Shown in pieces: positions 6,750 to 13,336 of a DNA stretch of 16,607 bases. Numbering within the stretch: the stretch's first letter is position 1; every line of letters starts with the position of its first letter. The stretch is from assembly GCA_034716535.1 (NCBI GenBank), contig JAYEJW010000063.1, positions 1-16,607 of the forward strand, written 5' to 3'. The translations under genes and the position numbers were made by a program. The notes beneath the pieces were generated by a model, which saw only the letters and a program-made list of their open reading frames with translations, searched no databases and was not told the DNA's origin. The DNA is from JAYEJW01 sp034716535. Lineage in GTDB: Bacteria; Pseudomonadota; Gammaproteobacteria; Chromatiales; Chromatiaceae.

Positions 6750-8150
6750 TGAGTGAACCAATCAAGACAACCTGTCCCTATTGCGGTGTCGGTTGCGGCG
6801 TTCTGGTGACAAGGACCGCGGATGGGTCTGTCTCGGTGACCGGCGATCCCGAACACCCGGCCAACCTGGGGCGGCTTTGCTCCAAGGGTGCGGCGTTGGG
6901 TGAGACCGTCGGCTTCAACGGCCGCCTGACCGAACCACGCATCGGCGGCGAGACCGTCACCTGGGACCAGGCCTTGGATACGGTCGCCGGGCGATTCTCG
7001 CAGATCATCGACGAGCATGGCCCTGATGCGTTGGCCCTCTACGTCTCCGGTCAACTCCTGACCGAGGACTATTACGTCGCAAACAAGCTGACGAAGGGCT
7101 TCGTCGGTAGGTAGCGCCAACATCGACACCAACTCGCGGCTCTGCGTGGCCTCCAGCGTCGCCGGCTACAAGCGCGCGCTCGGCTCGGATACGGTCCCCT
7201 GCGACTACGCCGACCAGGAGCAGGCGGACCTGATCGTCCTGGTGGGCTCCAACACGGCCTGGTGTCATCCGGTGCTCTACCAGCGCATCAAGAAGGCGAA
7301 GCGAGAGCGTCCGGATCTTCAGGTCGTCGTCATCGACCCTCGACGCACTGCCACCTGTGAGATCGCCGACCTGCGCCTGGCCCTGGAGCCGGGCTCAGAC
7401 AGCCTGTTGTTCAGCGGTCTGCTCGATTATCTGCGCAGAGAGGACGCCTTGGACTGGGGCTTTCTGGAGCGGTATGTGGAGGGTTTCTCCGAGGCATTCG
7501 CCCAGGCCCGCGCCGATGCCGCCTCGATCCCGGTCGTCGCCGGCGGTTGTAGGCTGTCGGAAAGCGGTCTGGCCGAGTTTTACCGCAGCTTCGCCGCGAC
7601 TGGGCGGGTCGTCACCCTCTACAGTCAGGGCGTCAACCAATGGTCCTTCGGCACTGATAAGGCCAACGCCATTGTCAACTGCCATCTGGCCGCCGGGCGC
7701 ATCGGCCGCCCGGGCATGGGACCCTGCTCCATCACCGGGCAGCCCAATGCCATGGGTGGACGCGAGGTGGGCGGACTGGCCAATCAACTTGCCGCGCATA
7801 TGGACTTGGAGCCGGAGGACGTCGAGCGGATCGGACGCTTCTGGCAAGCCGACACGGACCTCCCGCGCAGCAGTTGGCTCAATGGTCTGTTCGCTGTCGA
7901 TGCCCTGGATGCGCCCTCGCGCACGAGCCTGCTGGCCGGGCGCCCACCCAAGGGTCAGAAAGATAGCGGCGAGACCATCTGCGCCTGCTTTAACGTAGGT
8001 CTCAACACCATCATCGAGGCTATTCAGCAGGATGGACTGGTGTCGGTCGACGCGATCGGCGCGGCCCTTCAGGCCGGTACCAACTGTGGGTCCTGTCTCC
8101 CAGAGCTTGAGCGGATTCTGCATCAGGAGCGATCAAGCCGCGCGGCTTGA
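6749..8150 (+). pseudogene. nasA: nasA, assimilatory nitrate reductase catalytic subunit, frameshifted and internally deleted
   Basis: NasA reduces nitrate to nitrite using a molybdopterin cofactor and Fe-S clusters. The N-terminus has the 4Fe-4S ligands Cys9, Cys12, Cys16 and Cys44. At 7106-7113 GGTA is present twice in tandem; removing one copy restores GFVGSANIDTNSRLC, so a 4-bp duplication causes the stop at 7112-7114. The second frame carries the molybdopterin region (QGVNQWSFGTDKANAIVNCHLAAGRIGRPGMGP), then jumps near 7850 from GRFWQADTD to LPRSSWLNGLFAVDALD, losing roughly 350-400 residues in frame. The end has the BFD-type 2Fe-2S ligands (CACF...CGSC). About 467 codons remain where about 900 are usual. 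Not functional as it stands. Confidence 0.9.
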
Positions 8151-8392
8151 GCATAAGAGCCGGCCGATACCGTTTCTTCATCGCCACCGGCGTAGAGATC
8201 TTCGGCGACTGGGGGACCGACGGTTACGAGTTCAAACGATCCCAGGCCGTCGTGAACGGCCGTTTCGTCGGGCTGGCGCTGGACCAACACCTGCAACACC
8301 TTCTCACCGACCAACGTATCGATGCCTGGCTGGACGATTTGCTCCCCGAGCGCATCATTGAGGCCCCGACCGCTGTCGCCGCGACCGCCTGA
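8147..8392 (+). CDS. Unidentified 81-codon frame after nasA, possible gene fragment
   Basis: It opens with a TTG that overlaps the nasA stop (TTGA) and encodes up to 81 residues, with GRYRFFIATGVEIFGDWGTDGYEF near the start (shown here in part as FGDWGTDGYEF) and HLLTDQRIDAWLDDLLPERI near the end. The amino-acid pattern looks like genuine coding sequence, but I do not recognise the family. No ribosome-binding site is evident and the frame lacks an ATG, so it may be the 3' end of a longer gene joined to nasA by deletion. It converges on the SagB-like gene with 33 bases between. Confidence 0.4.
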   Translation: MSIRAGRYRFFIATGVEIFGDWGTDGYEFKRSQAVVNGRFVGLALDQHLQHLLTDQRIDAWLDDLLPERIIEAPTAVAATA

Positions 8393-8425
8393 TGTGCTCT
8401 GCGATGTCCCGTCCTGGCCGCGGAT

Positions 8426-10093
8426 TCAGGTTCGCGGCATTCCCTGGCGCTGACGCGGATAGGCCGGCAAGTCGATCAGGCCCCTCTCCTCCATCGCGGG
8501 ACCTACGGTGAACATGTACAGGGTCTGCAGCCGTTGGTCCTGTAGACCGAACATCTCGTGGATGGGGTCATCGAAGAAGCAGCCAATGCCGCTCGATCCA
8601 ATACCCTCGGCCTCGGCGTTGAGGTACAGGGCCTGACCGATGCGGCCGGCCTCGCGCAGGAGCATGTCGTATCCGCCCTCCGATTCGTTCAGGGCGGTGT
8701 CGAATTCACCCAGCATGGCCAGGGCGAATGCGCTTTGGGCGCAGATCTGCTGGTGGCATCCCAGCTGCATGGCGACCGTGCGCGCATTGGCACTGATCAG
8801 GTGGTGGGAGGGCAGGTCGCCCGGACAGCCCGGTGGTCGCTCCCAGGTAAACTCCGGGCGCATGATGGCACACAGGGCTTCGGCGGCGTGGCGATCGGCT
8901 CCAAGCAGGTAGAGCCCCGGCGCCAGCCCTTCAACCCGGTGGACGAACAACAACAGGTGCAGCGGGCTTCGGCCTTGATTCTTGTCCCAAGGGGGCGTGC
9001 CCGGGCGCGGGCGGCAGCCGTCGAGCAGCCGGTAGAACATGCCGCTGTCGATGCCGAGGCGGGGATCGAAGGCGCGTGCACTGCGGCGTCGGCGGATGAC
9101 CTCCGCCGCGGGCGGTTCACCCGGTGCAGGCTGGAGTGCCGACAGATTCTCCGCGGCGGGTCCTGAGCTGCCTGCTGGCGGCTTGATCAACCGGGCCATC
9201 TCGTCCACCGCATCCCAGCGGTACAGATGGCGGGGATCGAGCCGGTTGGCCTTGCCGTGCCAGTGCTGAGCGGTCAATGCATCGAGCAGGCTTCCTTGGG
9301 GTCTGAGCTTCGCCGGTTCGGGGCCGAGCATCAGCAGGCCGGCCGGGTATTCAGGCTCGTCCGGCTCGAAGTCGTCGCTGCGGTCCAGGCCGAGCAATCG
9401 TCCGATCTCCCCCAAGGACCAGTCCGCCAGCGACCGCATCTGCCAGCCGTTGCAGGCCGCGGCGTAACCCAGGGCGCCAATGGCATGACCGAGGTCCAGT
9501 TGGCAATAGCGCCAGGCCCGCACGCCATACTTCCAGGCCTCGCGCCAGGGAACCAGGCTCAATCCCACAAGGAGGCACCCGGGCGGGAGCAGGGCGCTCA
9601 GGCGTCCCGCCAGGTCTTCGTCGAACGCGCAACGCTGCTCCAACAAGTGCTCCTTGGCCTCGTAGTGGTAAAGACCCGCGGACCCCAGCTCCGACTCGGG
9701 CAGGACCAGATAGGCCTCCACCGGGTGAAGGTTGCCGCTGGAGGGGTTGCAACGCACCGCCCAGCGCGCCGCGCCCAGCGATTTCCAGGCGCTGACCGCA
9801 AGGCTGAGCTCCAGAAGCCGTCCGATGGAGTCGGAACCAAGCGATTGGCCGGGTATTGCGCCGGGATCGTTGAGGGCCGAGAAGGGTAGGTCGATACGAT
9901 CCGCGCTCAGCGGGAGCTCGATGCGACCGCATCCCGCGAAGTGGCGGAAGGGGTCCGGTTGGGCGTCCCAGTCCAGGCTGGCCGGACCCGGGGCATAGCG
10001 CTCGAAGCTGTGCTTGCTCTGCTGGTGATAGGCGCGCACCGCGGCGCGGGCATCGTCGGAAACGTGCGAATCTGACATCGTTTCTTGTTCCAT
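8426..10093 (-). CDS. SagB/ThcOx-type nitroreductase, two-domain
   Basis: A 555-residue protein with two nitroreductase-fold halves. The first spans about residues 60-270 (ELSLAVSAWKSLG, then NPSSGNLHPVEAYLV, a typical FMN-site stretch). The second is about 330-540 (EVIRRRRSARAFDPR, then GIGSSGIGCFFDDP). SagB enzymes oxidise azolines in peptide natural products using FMN, but two-domain stand-alone members exist and their substrates are unknown. No YcaO cyclodehydratase or precursor peptide was seen nearby, so a peptide role is not supported. ATG at 10093 and ATG at 10078 are both possible starts; GGAACAAGAA precedes the latter. It is intact, lies antisense to its neighbours and diverges from the mod remnants. 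Confidence 0.75.
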   Translation of the reverse strand: MEQETMSDSHVSDDARAAVRAYHQQSKHSFERYAPGPASLDWDAQPDPFRHFAGCGRIELPLSADRIDLPFSALNDPGAIPGQSLGSDSIGRLLELSLAVSAWKSLGAARWAVRCNPSSGNLHPVEAYLVLPESELGSAGLYHYEAKEHLLEQRCAFDEDLAGRLSALLPPGCLLVGLSLVPWREAWKYGVRAWRYCQLDLGHAIGALGYAAACNGWQMRSLADWSLGEIGRLLGLDRSDDFEPDEPEYPAGLLMLGPEPAKLRPQGSLLDALTAQHWHGKANRLDPRHLYRWDAVDEMARLIKPPAGSSGPAAENLSALQPAPGEPPAAEVIRRRRSARAFDPRLGIDSGMFYRLLDGCRPRPGTPPWDKNQGRSPLHLLLFVHRVEGLAPGLYLLGADRHAAEALCAIMRPEFTWERPPGCPGDLPSHHLISANARTVAMQLGCHQQICAQSAFALAMLGEFDTALNESEGGYDMLLREAGRIGQALYLNAEAEGIGSSGIGCFFDDPIHEMFGLQDQRLQTLYMFTVGPAMEERGLIDLPAYPRQRQGMPRT

Positions 10094-10333
10094 GTGCAAC
10101 AAAAGGATGGGAGCGAACCGGATTCGCGCCAGTGTTTCGCCTCGCAGGGCCTAAAACCGAGCGGAACCGCTGTTCAAGGCACGACTCTTGCGGAACTCAT
10201 TCTTGCGCACGATGCAAACCACTTGCCAGGAATCTTCCGGATGCAGCCACCACGCCTGATTATGTATCACAAGCAGTCCACCAGCGCCCGCACGCGCTTC
10301 CTCAGGCTGCGCTATGGAGGGTCGGCCTAGGTT

Positions 10334-10615
10334 ATGGAAAGTTCGGGTGGCCTGCCCGGTATCCGGCGCGGGCTGATCACCGCGGTGGTCCTGGGTTTCG
10401 CCCATACTCTTGGCGAGTTCGGCGTGGTTCTGATGTTGGGCGGCAACATCCCCGGCGAGATCCAAGTGGTGGCTACCGCCATCTACGAGCACGTTGAGGT
10501 CTTGGACTATGAGGCGGCAGGCACCCTGTCCGCCGGGCTTCTGGCCTTCTCGTTCCTGGTGCTCCTCCTGGTCTACGGGGCGAACCGACGCTGGCACGCA
10601 GAGCTGAAGTTATGA
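10334..10615 (+). pseudogene. modB: modB, molybdate ABC permease, C-terminal fragment
   Basis: ModB forms the membrane channel of the molybdate importer that feeds nitrogenase and nitrate reductase. Only the last 93 codons remain. They include the cytoplasmic coupling region (LPGIRRGLITAVVLGFAHTL), GEFGVVLMLGGNIPGE and the final membrane helix (LSAGLLAFSFLVLLLVYG). A full ModB is about 225 residues, so some 130-140 are missing. Just upstream, the frame ending VGLGYGKFGW (about 10316-10347) may be a frameshifted trace of the preceding segment, but this is weak. The stop overlaps the modC start as ATGA (10612-10615). No modA was found. Confidence 0.8.
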
Positions 10616-11219
10616 ACGGACGTCGCATCGACCTGCGATACGAGCGCGGGGACTTTCACTTGTGTCTGGACCTGGAGCTCCCTGAGAGCGGACTGACCGC
10701 CATCCTCGGGCCGTCCGGCAGCGGTAAGAGCACCTTACTGCGGCTCATTGCGGGGCTGGAGCAGCCTCAGCAGGGCCGGATTCAGGTCGCCGGGAGTCTC
10801 TGGCTGGGCATTGGACAGGGCGTGCGGCTCCCGACCCAGAGGCGCCGGGTGGGCATGGTCTTCCAGGACTACGCCCTGTTCGCCAACATGAGCGTGGTCG
10901 CCAACATTGGCTATGGCCTGCCGCGCGCCGGCCGCAAACAGGCGGTCGCCGAGTGGATCGAGCGTCTGCACCCGGACGGGCTCCAGGCGCGCCACCCCCA
11001 CCAACTCTCGGGCGGGCAGAAGCAGCGCGTCGCCCTGGCGCCAAGGGGCTCGATGTCCGGGCCGTGCGGGTGCGCGAGCTCGGTGCAGTGCGGGAGCTTC
11101 AATGCCGTCTCGAGGACGGCACGCCAATGTACCTGCAGCGCCCCTGGAACGAGCCGGCCCCGCCCCGGGCGAGCAACTGCGCCTCGGCCTGCCGCCGCAG
11201 CACCTTCGGGCCCTAACCG
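10612..11219 (+). pseudogene. modC: modC, molybdate ABC ATPase, internally deleted
   Basis: The ATPase subunit of the molybdate importer. The Walker A motif GPSGSGKST is at residues 33-41, the Q-loop Gln85 in VFQDYALF and the signature LSGGQ at 132-136. Right after KQRVALA (near 11040) the sequence leaves the family: Walker B, the switch His and the rest of the nucleotide domain are gone. A TOBE-like C-terminal piece follows in another frame (GLDVRAVRVRELGAVRELQC), with a further frame change near 11161 (GEQLRLGLPPQHLRAL) and a stop at 11214-11216. It thus carries one internal deletion and two frame changes and cannot hydrolyse ATP. ModC identity follows from coupling to modB. Confidence 0.8.
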
Positions 11220-11326
11220 AAGGGCCGGGGCCCGCGTCGCTGCGTTGCTCGCAGCAGACCTTATCGGTTGCAGAGCCGACTGTGGGGGAGGGCGGCATTC
11301 GGGCTGTCGCACGGTCTGGCTGATCC

Positions 11327-11469
11327 GGGACCGCCGGCGTCTCGCCGGCAATCCGACGACAACCGTCAGTGAGGGGAAGGCAGAACGCCTCGTTGTGTCC
11401 CCGCGGCGCAGGCCGGCCCGAGGATGAACCGGCGCTGTGCGCCCTAGCCGGCAAGATGCCGGCGGTCCC
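11327..11469. repeat. REPIN-like inverted REP pair A (143 bp)
   Basis: The left half (11327-11349) is the reverse complement form: GGGACC, GCCGGC, GTCTC, GCCGGC. The right half (11447-11469) is the forward form: GCCGGC, AAGAT, GCCGGC, GGTCCC. The two halves can pair into a long hairpin. The body between them (for example GGCAGAACGCCTCGTTGT and CCCCGCGG) resembles the body of element B, so A and B share more than the end repeats. Confidence 0.75.
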
Positions 11470-11620
11470 AGGTCCCCGGTCGGACGGGATGCCGCCCGGC
11501 TCCATCCAGGCTACGCAAACCCCGATGAGGGGCGCACCAGGGCCTTACGCTGCTGGGGGTCGTGCCTCACGCCAACCCACGAGTTGGGCCGATGTCGTGT
11601 AGGATACACGGCGCAAGGCG

Positions 11621-11641
11621 TGCCATCGTTTTTTTATGGCA
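11621..11641 (+). promoter_or_regulatory. Stem-loop in leader of DUF4202 gene
   Basis: TGCCAT, then a nine-base loop CGTTTTTTT, then ATGGCA. It ends 12 bases before the GGAG ribosome-binding site (11654-11657) of the next gene. The T-run is in the loop and not after the stem, so it is not a standard terminator. It may be a chance structure or an mRNA-stability or translation element. Confidence 0.3.
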
Positions 11642-11665
11642 ACCTTTTGAAATTGGAGAGAACCA

Positions 11666-12274
11666 ATGTCGCAACAAGAGAACGCATTCGATAGGGCCAT
11701 GGCGCTGATCGACGCCGCGAACAGTGAAGACCCGAATCAGGAGACCGTAGACGGCAAGGTCTGGCCGAAAGAACTGCTCTATTCGCATCGGATGTCCGAC
11801 ATGCTGCAGCGCTATGTCCCCGATGCCGGCGATGCCTCAAGGTTGGCGATTCGGGCCCAACATATCCAGCGCTGGAAATCACGCCGTGACGCCTTTTCGA
11901 TGGATCGCCAGGGTTATCTCCAGTGGCGCACCGGGCTGTATAAGTTTCATGCCGAAACCGCCGGAGAGCTGTTGGCGCAGGCCGGCTATGACCAGGCGTT
12001 CATCGATGAGGTGAAGCAGGCGGTGGGCAAGCGGGCGCTGAAGGTCAACCCGGATAGCCAGTTGTTGGAAGATGTTGCCGACCTGGTGTTCATCGAGCAC
12101 TACATGCTGGACTTCGTCTCCAAGCATCCCGAATACGACGAGGACAAGTGGCTCGAGATCGTCCGCAAGACCTGGAAGAAGATGTCCGATAAGGCCCAAC
12201 AGTTTGCGCTCTCCGGCGGCGTCAAGCTCCCGGAGCCCTTGATCCCGCTTATTCAGAAGGCCGTCTCAGGCTGA
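11666..12274 (+). CDS. DUF4202 family protein
   Basis: A 202-residue soluble protein matching, from memory, the DUF4202 family in length (about 190-200) and in motifs: RMSDMLQRY, IRAQHIQRWKSRRDAF (residues about 53-72), YKFHAETAGELL, and NPDSQLLEDVADLVFIEHY. Conserved His, Arg and Asp residues recall HD-type metal phosphohydrolases, but no function is established that I know of. The start is ATG with TTGGAGAG eight bases upstream. It stands alone between the mod remnants and iscA, flanked by REPIN-like elements on both sides, and is intact. A link to nitrogen or sulfur metabolism is suggested only by position. Confidence 0.75.
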   Translation: MSQQENAFDRAMALIDAANSEDPNQETVDGKVWPKELLYSHRMSDMLQRYVPDAGDASRLAIRAQHIQRWKSRRDAFSMDRQGYLQWRTGLYKFHAETAGELLAQAGYDQAFIDEVKQAVGKRALKVNPDSQLLEDVADLVFIEHYMLDFVSKHPEYDEDKWLEIVRKTWKKMSDKAQQFALSGGVKLPEPLIPLIQKAVSG

Positions 12275-12294
12275 TCCAATCTATGCGCTGAGCC

Positions 12295-12438
12295 GGGAAC
12301 GCCGGCGTCTCGCCGGCAATCCGGGAGAGCGGTTGGAGAAGGGCAGGCAGGATCGCCCTGTTCTTGTCTCGCGGTATCGTTCGGTCAGAGGATGGGACGA
12401 CGCTTCGCGCCCGGGGCCGGCAAGATGCCGGCGGTCCC
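12295..12438. repeat. REPIN-like inverted REP pair B (144 bp)
   Basis: The left half is 12295-12317 (GGGAAC, GCCGGC, GTCTC, GCCGGC) and the right half 12416-12438 (GCCGGC, AAGAT, GCCGGC, GGTCCC). It begins 20 bases after the DUF4202 stop and ends inside the iscA reading frame. The body shares GGCAGG, TCGCCC, TTGTCTCGCGG-like blocks with element A, including spacing. Confidence 0.75.
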
Positions 12439-12757
12439 GGGGTCCGCTTACACGGTCGATCCACGCGGTCCCGCACTCAACTCCTGCGCCCAGCACCCGG
12501 TAGGGGGCCTGCGTATTTCGGTCACCGGCGGCGGTTGCTCCGGGATGCAATACGGGATGGCGCTGGAGCCGGCAGCGAAGAGCAACGATGTGGTCGTCGA
12601 GGTTGATGACATCAAGGTCTTCGTCGACCCTTTGAGCGCCGGGCTCCTTGCCGGGGTCACGGTGGACTTTCTCGACGGCATGGAGGGCAGCGGCTTCAAG
12701 TTCGAGAACCCCAACGCCACCAATAGCTGCGGTTGCGGCAAGTCCTTCTCGGCCTGA
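12392..12757 (+). CDS. nif-type IscA/HesB iron-sulfur protein with replaced N-terminus
   Basis: An A-type Fe-S carrier. The core from about residue 37 (VGGLRISVTGGGCSGMQYG) to the end (NSCGCGKSFSA) is well preserved. The three cluster cysteines are Cys49, Cys113 and Cys115, with spacings of 64 and 2 as in IscA (35, 99, 101). The first 36 or so residues are not IscA-like: they come from the right half of REPIN-like element B and the sequence after it, so the native start and about 30 residues are lost. No good ribosome-binding site precedes the ATG at 12392. In Azotobacter, iscA-nif precedes nifU and nifS; here nifS follows after 44 bases and nifU is absent. It is likely a pseudogene or a chimeric protein. 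Confidence 0.75.
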   Translation: MGRRFAPGAGKMPAVPGSAYTVDPRGPALNSCAQHPVGGLRISVTGGGCSGMQYGMALEPAAKSNDVVVEVDDIKVFVDPLSAGLLAGVTVDFLDGMEGSGFKFENPNATNSCGCGKSFSA

Positions 12758-12801
12758 GACGCCGGTTCTCCCCATCCCAATTCCAATCCCGGAGGCACCT
12801 C

Positions 12802-13179
12802 ATGTGGGACGGATACAAGGTTCACACTCTCAAAGTCGATAGCCGCGCGCGGCTGAACATGCAGGGGTACATGGACCTGCTGTCCGAGAAGGTCGCCATC
12901 GTCTCGGTCATGTGGGCCAACAACGAGTCCGGCACCCTGTTCCCGGTGGAGGAGATGGCCATGCTGGCCAAGTCCGCCGGGGTCATGGACATCCCCTTCA
13001 CCGCTGCCGACGGTACCGTGCGTTTCTCTCTGTCGCGTTACAACCGCATGGAGGAGATCGACCGGGTGATCGAGGCGGTGCCGCCCATCGTCGCCCAGTT
13101 GCGCAAGCTTTCGCCCTACTGGGGCGAGGATGGGCCGCTGGAGGATCCGGAGAAGGCCTTCGCGCCGGCCTACGCTTGA
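12802..13179 (+). pseudogene. nifS: nifS, cysteine desulfurase, two in-frame deletions
   Basis: NifS takes sulfur from cysteine to build nitrogenase Fe-S clusters. A strong GGAGG (12791-12795) six bases before ATG is the native-looking start. Only 125 residues remain of about 400. Residue 1 is joined almost at once to a segment that lies near residue 115 of normal NifS (GYKVHTLKVDSRARLN). After VMWANNESGTLFPVEEMAMLAKSAGVM (residues 36-62) it jumps to DIPFTAADGTVRFSLSRY, near residue 330. The lost part contains the PLP-binding Lys and the catalytic Cys, so the product cannot be a desulfurase. The last 63 residues (PPIVAQLRKLSPYWG, EKAFAPAYA) are typical of NifS. Both deletions keep the frame. 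Confidence 0.88.
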
Positions 13180-13192
13180 GCCACAGACTCTT

Positions 13193-13329
13193 GGACTGCT
13201 GGCGTCCCGCCGGCAAAGCCGCCACCAGGCGGGTTGGAGTTGTTGTTCGGGAAGGTGTTCGAGCCCGCTCCAGCTTCACGCCATCCAGTAGTACCGGTCC
13301 CAGGGTGCCGGCGAGACGCCGGCGGTCCC
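13193..13329. repeat. REPIN-like inverted REP pair C (137 bp)
   Basis: The left half, 13193-13214, is a diverged reverse form (GGACTGCTGGCGTCCCGCCGGC cut to two arms, CTGGCG and GCCGGC). The right half is 13307-13329 (GCCGGC, GAGAC, GCCGGC, GGTCCC). It fills the space between the nifS stop and the convergent aclA-like stop, where it could act as a bidirectional hairpin. The body differs from those of A and B. Confidence 0.65.
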
Positions 13330-13336
13330 GGGGGTC

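Larger units (their letters stand above)
11220..11665. other. Gene-free stretch with REPIN-like element A
   Basis: About 445 bases with no credible gene. It holds the REPIN-like pair at 11327-11469 and the leader of the DUF4202 gene. Frames crossing it are GC-rich shadows that run through the repeat. Confidence 0.6.

Noticed and set aside
10094..10333. Possible modA or a longer modB upstream of the modB fragment
   Set aside because: No frame in this stretch shows a convincing ModA or ModB match; only a weak trace (VGLGYGKFGW) near 10320-10347 could belong to modB.
10735..11505. Reverse-strand frame of 256 codons across modC and REPIN A
   Set aside because: Runs through the repeat palindrome and antisense to clear modC motifs; composition is low-complexity Arg/Pro/Ala.
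11593..11608. TGT-N10-ACA match before the DUF4202 gene, possible second NifA site
   Set aside because: It is not palindromic beyond the core, no properly spaced GG-N10-GC promoter lies downstream, and a six-base match with a gap is expected a few times by chance in a window this long.
11621..11641. Terminator before the DUF4202 gene
   Set aside because: The run of seven T is in the loop, not after the stem, and the stem is only six base pairs.
11327..13329. REP palindromes as Rho-independent terminators
   Set aside because: The hairpins are GC-rich but have no following T-run, and their repeated, paired layout is better explained by REPIN-like elements. A secondary role at the nifS/aclA convergence cannot be excluded.
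11327..13329. CRISPR array from repeated short motifs
   Set aside because: Only inverted pairs of an internal palindrome separated by genes; no regular direct repeats with unique spacers and no cas genes.
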